Assembly: GCF_003096715.1 (NCBI RefSeq)
Contig: NZ_QEOL01000007.1
Span: forward strand, 62,001 to 126,000
DNA length: 64,000 nt
Source: Paraburkholderia silvatlantica
Lineage (GTDB): Bacteria; Pseudomonadota; Gammaproteobacteria; Burkholderiales; Burkholderiaceae
Direction: 5' to 3'
Notes under the pieces: model-generated
Seen by the model: only the letters and a program-made list of their open reading frames with translations
Told to the model about the DNA's origin: nothing
Database searches by the model: none
Translations under genes and position numbers: made by a program
Shown here: positions 54,064 to 60,630 of the stretch, one piece after another
How the letters are laid out: the number at the start of each line of letters is the position of its first letter
Position numbering within the stretch: position 1 is the first letter of the stretch

Positions 54064-55181
54064 GATGCGTAGAAGTCCACGGGAAGGAGTTCGTCGCCAA
54101 TGAACGCAACGACCTCAGGGAAGCGGCTATGGCAGCGCTCGCGATGCAGCACATAGTCGATCCACGGGCCACGGCCAGACGCCTTTGCAACGCGGATCAG
54201 GTAGTCCGCAGTCGGCTCATGCGGACCGCGACGCTCTACCCGCACGCTACGGCCCTGCGCGCCGATTCCCGAGTCGCTGAGCCACCACTGCGCCACCGGC
54301 CCGCTGGAGACCGGCGCAGCCGCGTCAGCGATGCCCGCCAGCACGTCGCAGACGAAGCGGTCGAGGAATTTGGCGTAGACCGGGCGATCGTCGCCTGCCG
54401 ACTTGCGGCGCACCAAGGCGCGGTCCACGGCGTCAGCCAGCTGTGCCGGCGTCACGCCCTTGCCAACCCACGTCAGCAGATGCACGCGGTCGGCTTGCGG
54501 ATCAATCGCGCAGCTCGACGGGAACATGGCCAGCACCGCCAGCAATTTTGCTTCCGGCGTCAACGCATCGACGGCGTCCGCTTTTTCATCGCTGCTTATT
54601 TTTTGAGCAGCAGCAGCAGCGGTTTTTTCGGCGGCCTCGCGCGTTGCTGCTGCTGCAGTGTTAACTGCAGGGTTTACTGCAGTATTAGACTGAACGTGGT
54701 TCAGTGCCTCCACTGAACGTCCTTCAGTGCCTTCTGGAACGACGTTCAGTGCCTTTTGCTCAGGCGCTGAACGTGCTTCAGTGCCTTCTTGGGTTGAGTT
54801 ATCCACAGGCTGCTGAACGTCCTTCAGCGCCTTTTTCTTGCCGCCCTTTTTCGAGGGCACTGAACCAGATTCAGTGCCTAGGTCGTCATGCTCGACAATT
54901 TCGAATCCAACCGGGACACGCGGGTAGTACTGGTTGCGCGCCCACTTCTGGCCGCCGTAACCATGCTTGCGCACGATCAGCCAGCCAGCCGCAGCGGCTT
55001 CGTGCAGGTGCGTGATTACCGCGCGCTCAGACAGGCCCGTCTCGACCGCCAGAAGGGCCGTAGACGGGTATGCGGGCTCGCCAGCATCATTGACGTGGCA
55101 GGAGAGCGTGAGCAGCACGTGGCGCGTCGTAGCGCGCAATGACGAGTTGATGATGGCGTGACGCCACGTCCAGGGCTTCAT
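54060..55181 (-). CDS. Phage replication initiator (O-like) carrying the origin
   Basis: 373 residues. N-terminal winged helix MKPWTWRHAIINSSLRATTR continuing STALLAVETGLSERAVITHL. A low-complexity middle (about residues 110-195) is encoded by the iteron-like repeats, with recurring residues such as EGTEARSAPEQKALNVV. The C-terminal half is helical and may contact host helicase loader or helicase. This architecture, with origin repeats inside the initiator gene, is that of lambda O. Confidence 0.75.
   Translation of the reverse strand: MKPWTWRHAIINSSLRATTRHVLLTLSCHVNDAGEPAYPSTALLAVETGLSERAVITHLHEAAAAGWLIVRKHGYGGQKWARNQYYPRVPVGFEIVEHDDLGTESGSVPSKKGGKKKALKDVQQPVDNSTQEGTEARSAPEQKALNVVPEGTEGRSVEALNHVQSNTAVNPAVNTAAAATREAAEKTAAAAAQKISSDEKADAVDALTPEAKLLAVLAMFPSSCAIDPQADRVHLLTWVGKGVTPAQLADAVDRALVRRKSAGDDRPVYAKFLDRFVCDVLAGIADAAAPVSSGPVAQWWLSDSGIGAQGRSVRVERRGPHEPTADYLIRVAKASGRGPWIDYVLHRERCHSRFPEVVAFIGDELLPVDFYAS
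54690..54878. repeat. Six iteron-like palindromes plus DnaA box (probable phage origin)
   Basis: Six copies close to CTGAACGTCCTTCAGTGCC start at 54690, 54713, 54734, 54767, 54813 and 54860. Each has inverted arms CTGAA / TTCAG. A perfect DnaA box TTATCCACA lies at 54799-54807 between copies 4 and 5. The cluster lies inside the initiator gene, as in lambdoid origins. Confidence 0.82.
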
Positions 55182-55189
55182 GCGTGGCC

Positions 55190-55699
55190 TCAGAGATTGC
55201 GCACGAGCGCCGCGAACTCGCGGACCTTGGCGTAGCGCGCTTCAACCGCCTCAATACGCTCCTCGTAGCCCAGAGCGAGCGCGTCGAGGTCGTCAGCCGT
55301 CGCCATCAGGCCCACGGCCATCGTGCGCAGCTGCGTGGCGAGATCGCCCAGACGCTCGATACCGGCGACCGGCGCAGGCGCGGGCTGATCGGGAGCGGGC
55401 GTATCGGCTTCAGGCTGGCTCGGTGCGCCGTCGGTGGCGTCGCCGTGCAGCGACAGCGTCTCGCGCGGCGTGACGCGCTGGAAAAGGCCGCGCTCGACCT
55501 CTTTAACCAGCCCGCAGTCGGTCAGCCCGTTCAGGATGCCTTCAGCCGTCTTCACGTCGACGCGCGCGCTGCTCGTGCGCGTCAGCTCGCCGATGATCTT
55601 GTGGACAGTCCACTTGTCGGCGATCGGCACGCAGTCGAACACCTTGCGCGCAACGGCGCTCTGGCTGTCCAGGGTCAATTTGAACTTTCGTGGTGTCAT
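55190..55699 (-). CDS. Phage DNA-binding protein, winged helix
   Basis: 169 residues from ATG 55699, which has AGAGAGAG just upstream (an ATG at 55798 would add 33 residues). TPRKFKLTLDSQSAVARKVF, WTVHKIIGELTRTSSARVDV and LTDCGLVKEVERGLFQRV resemble a winged-helix unit. A Pro/Ala linker leads to a helical C-terminus. Located directly upstream of the replication initiator. Confidence 0.62.
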   Translation of the reverse strand: MTPRKFKLTLDSQSAVARKVFDCVPIADKWTVHKIIGELTRTSSARVDVKTAEGILNGLTDCGLVKEVERGLFQRVTPRETLSLHGDATDGAPSQPEADTPAPDQPAPAPVAGIERLGDLATQLRTMAVGLMATADDLDALALGYEERIEAVEARYAKVREFAALVRNL

Positions 55700-55804
55700 C
55701 TCTCTCTCGTTGGCGATACGGAATCCCTCGTACAGGCCCGCCACGTACACCTTGCGGTGTCCGGTCCCCCGGCGGCCCGATTCGTCGCTTTCGGCCATGA
55801 CTCG

Positions 55805-55981
55805 CTAATGGCCGCACGGCAGATTGCCGCGCTCGTCCTTCTCCGCGCCGCACGACAGGCATTTCGTCGGTGCCGGCGAGGTGGGTTGCTCGTCGTGCTC
55901 GGCGTGCGGCTTCGCGTTCGTGCCGAACATCAAATCGCCGATCGTGTCGAAGATCGCACCGCAAATGACTACGCCGAACAT
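55805..55981 (-). CDS. Small Cys-containing phage protein
   Basis: 58 residues: MFGVVICGAIFDTIGDLMFG then a polar linker and KCLSCGAEKDERGNLPCGH, a possible zinc knuckle. Overlaps the upstream gene by 13 bases. Function unknown. Confidence 0.55.
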   Translation of the reverse strand: MFGVVICGAIFDTIGDLMFGTNAKPHAEHDEQPTSPAPTKCLSCGAEKDERGNLPCGH

Positions 55982-56241
55982 GCGGCCTCCCCGAGATTCA
56001 CGCGGTAGACAACCGTCTTGCCCGGGCCCGGCAGGCGCGTCAGCAGGCTGGCCTGCTCCAGTTCCTTCAGGTACGTGCGCACGGCGCTGTCGCTCATGCC
56101 GCAGCGGAATGCAATCTCGCGGATCGTCAGCGACACCTCGCTCGACTTCAGGCGCGCCTCGCGCGCGACGTAGCACAGCACCAGCTTTTTCAAGCCGGGC
56201 ATGTCGAGCGGCCAGACGAAGTTTTCGTGGTAAAGGCTCAT
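55969..56241 (-). CDS. Small winged-helix phage regulator
   Basis: 90 residues: SSEVSLTIREIAFRCGMSDS, AVRTYLKELEQASLLTRLPG, then KTVVYRVNL, a helix-turn-helix followed by a wing hairpin. ATG at 56241 overlaps the cupin-like stop by four bases. Probably acts in early gene control or replication. Confidence 0.68.
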   Translation of the reverse strand: MSLYHENFVWPLDMPGLKKLVLCYVAREARLKSSEVSLTIREIAFRCGMSDSAVRTYLKELEQASLLTRLPGPGKTVVYRVNLGEAACSA

Positions 56242-56717
56242 GCGCCGTTGCCCTCCGGAATGCCGAGGTAGTCGCGCCAGTACACGAAGCCCTGCGGCGT
56301 GTAGAAGCCCCACTTCTTCGTGTAGCGGCCCATGATGAACAGCGACCAGGCGGTTTTGCCTACGGGGATTTCGAGACGATGGCGGTGATGCGCGCGGCGG
56401 ATCACGATGGCGCCCGGGCCGCGCCAGACGCGCCGCCAGCAGCAGAAGTCGAGCGATGCGTGCTGATCCTGCTTCGTGGGCATCACCTCCCAGTAGCCGC
56501 CGCGCAGCACGATCGAGATCGACGGCCACGGATGATCATGGAAGTGACGGTCATCGTCCGAGCGCAGAATGTGGTGCGCGCGGGCGGCGATGCGTTGGTG
56601 ATGCTCTTCGCCCGGGCCTGCGGCGTCGCGGAACAGCCAGAAGCGCTCCATGTAGCCGGTGAGGTGGAAATAAGGTGTGCGCTTCGCGCGCGCAATGATT
56701 CGATCGACGATATTCAA
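56238..56717 (-). CDS. Cupin-fold phage protein
   Basis: 159 residues from a TTG at 56717 with GGGGGT upstream; the frame has no ATG that keeps NIVDRIIARAKRTPYFHLTG. Core: DDDRHFHDHPWPSISIVLRG (HxH-type metal ligands and the first cupin motif) and VIRRAHHRHRLEIP (second set of His), so a metal-binding cupin is likely. Similar small proteins are found in phage early regions. Enzymatic role unknown. Confidence 0.68.
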   Translation of the reverse strand: MNIVDRIIARAKRTPYFHLTGYMERFWLFRDAAGPGEEHHQRIAARAHHILRSDDDRHFHDHPWPSISIVLRGGYWEVMPTKQDQHASLDFCCWRRVWRGPGAIVIRRAHHRHRLEIPVGKTAWSLFIMGRYTKKWGFYTPQGFVYWRDYLGIPEGNGA

Positions 56718-56727
56718 GTTACCCCCG

Positions 56728-57027
56728 TCAACGGCCACAGTTGCCAAGGCCCTGACGGGCGCATTCGCAGGACGCACCAACTTCGCAGAGCGTGGTGATT
56801 GCATCGAGATAGCGGCGAGTGACGAGAGAATGACCGAGGACGCCCAAGACGGCGTCAAGCTTGTCGATAGTGATACCGGCCTGGCCGGAAGTGATCTTGG
56901 AAAGCATTGAGCGATCCCAGCCCGTTGCTTCAAGAATCAAATTCTGGCGCTCCGAGTCGCGAATTGCATCGCGCAGGGCATGCTCAAGACTCGGCTTGCG
57001 CGACCCCGAAATAAACGGTCCGTTCAT
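56728..57027 (-). CDS. HTH regulator, possibly CII-like
   Basis: 99 residues. SLEHALRDAIRDSERQNLIL and ATGWDRSMLSKITSGQAGIT form a helix-turn-helix of the kind found in CII and Cro-type proteins. The C-terminus ITTLCEVGASCECARQGLGN is Cys-containing. Second gene of the leftward transcript after the Cro-like gene, where CII sits in lambdoid phages. Confidence 0.62.
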   Translation of the reverse strand: MNGPFISGSRKPSLEHALRDAIRDSERQNLILEATGWDRSMLSKITSGQAGITIDKLDAVLGVLGHSLVTRRYLDAITTLCEVGASCECARQGLGNCGR

Positions 57028-57138
57028 TCGTATTCTCATCCGTTCAAAACGCCGGGAATGCGAATGCATGCCGGCAAAACTACAGTGGGGGCATCGAGAC
57101 CACAGCACGTTGCAGGCATGAAAACCCCACACCTTTCT

Positions 57139-57477
57139 TCATGTGTCGCGATGCGCTTCGGCACCAGCAGGCGGTTGCACGTCGTCAGTACTGCTTTCCG
57201 ACTGTGGCGCTGGCGCACCGTCTTCATCGATCTCGTGCACGCTCGACTCGGCAGAACCAGAAACGTCAGCTGCGTAGTTCGCGCCGCCAGCAGCAGCTGC
57301 CGAGCACAGACGAGCGTGGAGTGCAATCAAACGCTCTCCAACTTCCCATCGGAGGCTTGATTGCGCCCCCGAAGCTAAGCCGGAAACAGTCGATTGACGC
57401 ACGCCTATCTCGGCTGCGATTTGCACTTGGGTAACGCCCTGCTCAGCAAGCTGGGCTAACAGAAGTTTCCAGTTCAT
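57139..57477 (-). CDS. Cro-like repressor
   Basis: 112 residues. MNWKLLLAQLAEQGVTQVQI, AAEIGVRQSTVSGLASGAQS: a canonical XRE/Cro helix-turn-helix in the first 45 residues; the remainder is acidic and likely disordered. Divergent from the S24 repressor across the operators. ATG at 57477 is immediately after the predicted leftward start of transcription, so the mRNA may be leaderless. Confidence 0.78.
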   Translation of the reverse strand: MNWKLLLAQLAEQGVTQVQIAAEIGVRQSTVSGLASGAQSSLRWEVGERLIALHARLCSAAAAGGANYAADVSGSAESSVHEIDEDGAPAPQSESSTDDVQPPAGAEAHRDT

Positions 57478-57484
57478 AGACAGG

Positions 57485-57513
57485 AGGATATCGGCATGCC
57501 GATAACAAGTCAA
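57485..57513 (-). promoter_or_regulatory. Predicted leftward early promoter
   Basis: On the minus strand TTGACT (57513-57508), 17 bases, TATCCT (57490-57485). The first operator lies between the boxes and the second covers the -35 side, so repressor binding would block it. Transcription would start near 57478, next to the Cro-like ATG. Confidence 0.6.
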
Positions 57514-57549
57514 TCGGATTGCCGATTGGAAAAATATCAGAATGCCGAT
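57490..57549. promoter_or_regulatory. Three immunity operators
   Basis: 14-bp dyads built on ATCGGCA/TGCCGAT: perfect palindrome at 57490-57503, one-mismatch copy at 57513-57526, half-good copy at 57536-57549 ending next to the repressor ATG. Spacing start to start is 23 bp for both steps. Confidence 0.85.
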
Positions 57550-58239
57550 ATGGCTACGATCATCAGAACGTTTGGCGACCGACTGCGCTGGGCTCGCAAG
57601 GAAAAGAAGCTCTCGCAATCCGTTGTCCATCAACGCATCGGCATTCCTCAATCGCTTTTGTCAGAACTCGAAAACGACAAATACGAATCATCAACATGGA
57701 CACCGGCCTTGGCACGCCTTTACACGGTGAATGCGGGCTGGCTTGCCGATGGCGCGGGGCACCCCGGCATGGTGTCGGTGGAGATCGCTCAGTTTGAGAA
57801 TGCCGAAGCGATAAACGGTGGGGTACGACGGTATCCCGTCATCTCGCATATCCAGGCTGGCCAGCTCACAGAATTGCTGGTGCCTTACAAAGCTGATGAT
57901 GGATTTGCAGTGGAATACGGCGACAATGATGCGTCGCGCTGGGCGTTCTTCCTCGAAATCAAGGGCGATTCGATGCTTCCTGACTTCAAAGAGGGAGATC
58001 GCGTAAGAATCGATCCTGAGGTGGTGCCGAAGCCAGGTGATTTCGTGGCAGCGCGCAACACTAAAGATGAAGCGACGTTCAAAAAGTATCGCGTGCGAGG
58101 ATTAAATCAGGACGGGAATGAAATCTTTGAGCTTGTACCTCTAAACGAAGACTACCCAATCCTCCGTAGCGATGAAATGCAGCTCCATGTAATCGGCACA
58201 ATGACCGAACATCGAAGAAAATACAGGAGAAATAAATGA
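57550..58239 (+). CDS. Prophage repressor, S24-type self-cleaving (CI-like)
   Basis: 229 residues. HTH domain FGDRLRWARKEKKLSQSVVH, GIPQSLLSELENDKYESSTW; C-terminal S24 peptidase domain with Ala-Gly cleavage in ISHIQAGQLTE, catalytic Ser in IKGDSMLPDFKEGD and catalytic Lys in FKKYRVRG. ATG at 57550 is chosen because the upstream part of the frame (from 57496) covers the operators. No ribosome site, so it may be translated from a leaderless mRNA as lambda cI is. Induction would follow RecA/SOS activation. Confidence 0.9.
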   Translation: MATIIRTFGDRLRWARKEKKLSQSVVHQRIGIPQSLLSELENDKYESSTWTPALARLYTVNAGWLADGAGHPGMVSVEIAQFENAEAINGGVRRYPVISHIQAGQLTELLVPYKADDGFAVEYGDNDASRWAFFLEIKGDSMLPDFKEGDRVRIDPEVVPKPGDFVAARNTKDEATFKKYRVRGLNQDGNEIFELVPLNEDYPILRSDEMQLHVIGTMTEHRRKYRRNK

Positions 58240-58634
58240 AGAAATCCGGGGCAGCGCTTATATTTTGTTTGCTCGCTGGATGCGCCACATACGACCTAGA
58301 TCTCATGCCTCGCGGGGCTGGACCGATGGCACATGGCACCGCGAAGCAGTTCGATAAGTCCGTGACGATCAATCTCGAAGGCGAAACCTATACCGGACGC
58401 TATGCCTTCGTTCAGGGCGGCAGTTTCACCTTTGGCAATGCGTTCGCCGGCGGCCAGACAGCAACAGGCTCCGCATATAGCGTCAGCGCCAGCGGAAACG
58501 GCAATATTCTCGCGCACGCGGCCGATGGTCATAACCTGCGATGCATCTTTACGGCTAGCGGCTGGACTCAATCAGGTACGGGGATCTGCCTGACCGACAA
58601 TAATCAGCAATACGATCTCCAGATCTCCCGTTAA
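58236..58634 (+). CDS. Lipoprotein coupled to the repressor
   Basis: 132 residues. Lipoprotein signal KKSGAALIFCLLAGCATYDL with lipobox LAGC; the mature part is Gly/Ser/Thr-rich (GGSFTFGNAFAGGQTATGSA) and ends in a Cys-bridged beta structure (LRCIFTASGWTQSGTGICLT). The ATG overlaps the repressor stop by four bases, so it is made in the lysogen. A surface role such as superinfection exclusion is likely by analogy, not shown. Confidence 0.72.
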   Translation: MKKSGAALIFCLLAGCATYDLDLMPRGAGPMAHGTAKQFDKSVTINLEGETYTGRYAFVQGGSFTFGNAFAGGQTATGSAYSVSASGNGNILAHAADGHNLRCIFTASGWTQSGTGICLTDNNQQYDLQISR

Positions 58635-58642
58635 TCTGTATC

Positions 58643-58695
58643 CCGATAAAAATATCGGCTAACCGATTGACACGATATATCGGATAGCCGATACT
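58643..58695 (+). promoter_or_regulatory. Second operator cluster over a rightward promoter
   Basis: Operator dyads at 58654-58667 (ATCGGCTAACCGAT) and 58679-58692 (ATCGGATAGCCGAT), plus a CCGATA/TATCGG inverted repeat at 58643-58658. Between them lies TTGACA (58667-58672), 17 bases, GATACT (58690-58695). Repressor binding at 58679-58692 would cover the -10. Drives the small genes and the DGR to the right. Confidence 0.75.
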
Positions 58696-58764
58696 TGCCT
58701 CACGTCATCAGTCCGGTGACGCGAGGCGCACACCTTCCGCGCCTCCTGATCTGCGAGGCGACCA

Positions 58765-59022
58765 ATGTCACAGCCGTGGCTCATCACACCTAATACGCGC
58801 ATTGCGGCAGCGAAGGCTGCTAGCCAGAAATCCGCGACATTCAAATTCACCGCTGAATCCCGCACGCTCGACGAGGTCGCGCACTTCGCGCCGCGTATGA
58901 CCGACGCCCAGCTCGAACAGTACGCGCGCCGCACCACGAAGCGTCCCCTGCTCTGCTTCGCGTTCCTCGCTGCCTCGCCGTTCCTCATGGAACTCGCCTG
59001 TCGTCTCCTGGGGGCCTGGTGA
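58765..59022 (+). CDS. First gene of rightward operon, hypothetical
   Basis: 85 residues: polar start MSQPWLITPNTRIAAAKAAS, then LDEVAHFAPRMTDAQLEQYA and one hydrophobic segment LLCFAFLAASPFLMELACRL at the C-terminus, probably membrane-inserted. It overlaps the next gene by one base (TGATG). Confidence 0.62.
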   Translation: MSQPWLITPNTRIAAAKAASQKSATFKFTAESRTLDEVAHFAPRMTDAQLEQYARRTTKRPLLCFAFLAASPFLMELACRLLGAW

Positions 59023-59186
59023 TGAAAGCCAGTCATTACTTCAGCCAGGCGCCGTACTGGCTCTTCCACACGCTCGTCGACGACTTCGGCAACGAGGTTG
59101 ATCTGCTCGAGCGCGCACGCCTCGAAGTGTCGGTCATGCCCGCGGCCAGCGCCGCCATGTTCATCGATTCGGATCGGGAGATCTGA
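59022..59186 (+). CDS. Small phage protein
   Basis: 54 residues: MKASHYFSQAPYWLFHTLVD, ending VSVMPAASAAMFIDSDREI. ATG overlaps the upstream stop (TGATG). Function unknown. Confidence 0.58.
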   Translation: MKASHYFSQAPYWLFHTLVDDFGNEVDLLERARLEVSVMPAASAAMFIDSDREI

Positions 59187-59188
59187 CC

Positions 59189-59314
59189 ATGCACGCGTAT
59201 ATCCGCTCCTGGCTTATCGGTATCGCCGTCGTGCTCGCAGTCTGCGCAGTCGATTCGTTGCTCGATCGCATTGACGCGCGCATTGATCGTTGCAGCGTCG
59301 TTCGCTGCGTGTGA
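59189..59314 (+). CDS. Small membrane peptide
   Basis: 41 residues with one hydrophobic stretch (WLIGIAVVLAVCAVDSLL) and a basic, Cys-containing end. Starts two bases after the previous stop. Function unknown. Confidence 0.5.
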   Translation: MHAYIRSWLIGIAVVLAVCAVDSLLDRIDARIDRCSVVRCV

Positions 59315-59332
59315 TCCCGGAAATCCTCACCC

Positions 59333-59437
59333 ATGGTCAGCATCGAAACCTTCGTTCTCCTCATCGGGGCAATCGTCGCCGCAGCAGCTGCGGGCGTCTC
59401 GGTCGCCCTGCTGATCGAGCGCACCCGGAGGAAGTGA
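59333..59437 (+). CDS. Small membrane peptide
   Basis: 34 residues: FVLLIGAIVAAAAAGVSVAL forms one membrane helix, followed by IERTRRK. Start and tight spacing fit the operon; small size keeps confidence low. Confidence 0.45.
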   Translation: MVSIETFVLLIGAIVAAAAAGVSVALLIERTRRK

Positions 59438-59438
59438 C

Positions 59439-59645
59439 GTGGAAACGCTGCCACATGTTTCGCCCGAGCAGATCGCCCGCGAATTCCGCCTTCAGAGGTG
59501 TCGAGGCTCAGCGGTCGATGCGATCAGCAATCCTGCGGTGCGGCGCGCGCTTGAACTGGGCGCGAAGGTGCGCGCAGCGCGTGAATGCGTGAAAACGCCA
59601 GTGCACCGCGACGCGAAGTCCCGCGCCGCAAACGATACGGAGTAG
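59439..59645 (+). CDS. Hypothetical phage protein
   Basis: 68 residues from GTG 59439 with GGAGG upstream: METLPHVSPEQIAREFRLQR, helical, basic. One base after the previous stop. Function unknown. Confidence 0.55.
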   Translation: METLPHVSPEQIAREFRLQRCRGSAVDAISNPAVRRALELGAKVRAARECVKTPVHRDAKSRAANDTE

Positions 59646-59648
59646 GTC

Positions 59649-60020
59649 ATGAGCGCATTTTGTGTCTTTGCCTTGTCGCTTCCCGTTGCGCGAGAGCGCG
59701 CCGCAAAGCGCGTCGATACCGTCGACCCTATCACTCGTCGACCCTATTCCGAGGAAGAGTGGCGCCAGAAGGTCGAGGAGGCCGCCCAGGTGATATACGC
59801 AAAGATGACGCCGGTCCAAGTCTCGCCGGCGCTCGATGCTCCGCAATTCTGCGAAGAATGGATCGAACTGGCGCGCAAGACGGGGCATTACGACGCGTTC
59901 GCGATCAAGTGTCGTGGCGTGGCCCGCGACAAGAAAGGGGCGCCGAAGCTGAGCAAGACGACTGGCGCCGAGCTCATTACGTGGGTTGCCTACAAGCCAA
60001 CAATATGGAGGGCAGCATGA
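59649..60020 (+). CDS. Hypothetical phage protein
   Basis: 123 residues: MSAFCVFALSLPVARERAAK, then RRPYSEEEWRQKVEEAAQVI and a mixed C-terminal domain ELITWVAYKPTIWRAA. Not recognised. Ends in a four-base overlap with the next gene. Confidence 0.6.
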   Translation: MSAFCVFALSLPVARERAAKRVDTVDPITRRPYSEEEWRQKVEEAAQVIYAKMTPVQVSPALDAPQFCEEWIELARKTGHYDAFAIKCRGVARDKKGAPKLSKTTGAELITWVAYKPTIWRAA

Positions 60021-60196
60021 CTGTCGCTGAGCTCATGCGCGAGCTGGAGCGTTACCCCGCTCATTACGTGGTCGCAGTTGCAGTTGATGGTGATTGGGAC
60101 GACGACGCACCGCGAACCGATGAGCACTATATCGAGGACGTGACCGAAGGCGAGCGCGGAGAGGTCCGCATCGACTGCACGTCGCGTCGCTACTGA
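60017..60196 (+). CDS. Small acidic phage protein
   Basis: 59 residues: MTVAELMRELERYPAHYVVA, then GDWDDDAPRTDEHYIEDVTE. The motif MTVxELxxxLxxxPxxxxV with a following strand is common in small phage proteins. ATG overlaps the previous stop (ATGA). Last gene before the DGR targets. Confidence 0.62.
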   Translation: MTVAELMRELERYPAHYVVAVAVDGDWDDDAPRTDEHYIEDVTEGERGEVRIDCTSRRY

Positions 60197-60239
60197 ATGT
60201 GCCGGCGCGAGTCGGCCTTTTTCCACAACCGGAGATGTC

Positions 60240-60605
60240 ATGCAACAAATCCAGATTCCCGAGCTTGCCGCCGGCGAGATCTACCTCTGCGGCTTCGTCG
60301 ATGCAAACGGCGATATCGAGCACACCGTCCTTCTGCCGGGCGATAACGATGACGCCGCGTGGCAAGCACAAATGGAATGGGCCAAGAGCGTCGGCGGCGA
60401 TTTGCCCACGCGCGCGGAGCTCGTGATCGCATATGAAAAGCACCGCGACCAGTTCCAGAAGACCGCCTACTGGTCGAACACTCCGGACGATGATCCCGGC
60501 TACTCCGGCTGGGCCTGGTATCAGTACTTCGACTACGGCATCCAGGACTACTACGACCAGGGCAACGAGTTCCGCGCCCGCGCCGTCCGCAGATTCAAAA
60601 ATTAA
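60240..60605 (+). CDS. DGR target protein 1 (DUF1566/Lcl-type C-lectin-like)
   Basis: 121 residues; diversified by the downstream retroelement. The fixed part MQQIQIPELAAGEIYLCGFV, then LPGDNDDAAWQAQMEWAKSV, GGDLPTRAELVIAYEKHRDQ and YWSNTP follows the DUF1566/Lcl pattern, whose fold is C-type-lectin-like and is a known DGR scaffold. Variable positions fall in SGWAWYQYFDYGIQDYYDQG, and the end EFRARAVRRFKN is fixed. GGAGA precedes the ATG. No signal peptide or membrane segment, so it should be cytoplasmic unless carried by another factor. Confidence 0.88.
   Translation: MQQIQIPELAAGEIYLCGFVDANGDIEHTVLLPGDNDDAAWQAQMEWAKSVGGDLPTRAELVIAYEKHRDQFQKTAYWSNTPDDDPGYSGWAWYQYFDYGIQDYYDQGNEFRARAVRRFKN
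60504..60594 (+). repeat. DGR variable repeat VR1
   Basis: 91 bp aligned without gaps to TR at 61531-61621. Nine differences, all at template A (five A to G and four A to T), in eight of nine template AAC codons. The GC-rich 3' end CGCGCCCGCGCCGTCCGCAG is identical and would serve as the mutagenic-homing initiation region. Confidence 0.95.
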
Positions 60606-60630
60606 TCCATTCATTCATTGAGGTAGAGCC

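Noticed and set aside
54690..54878. CRISPR array
   Set aside because: Repeats are about 19 bp, palindromic, unevenly spaced and inside a coding gene; no cas genes.
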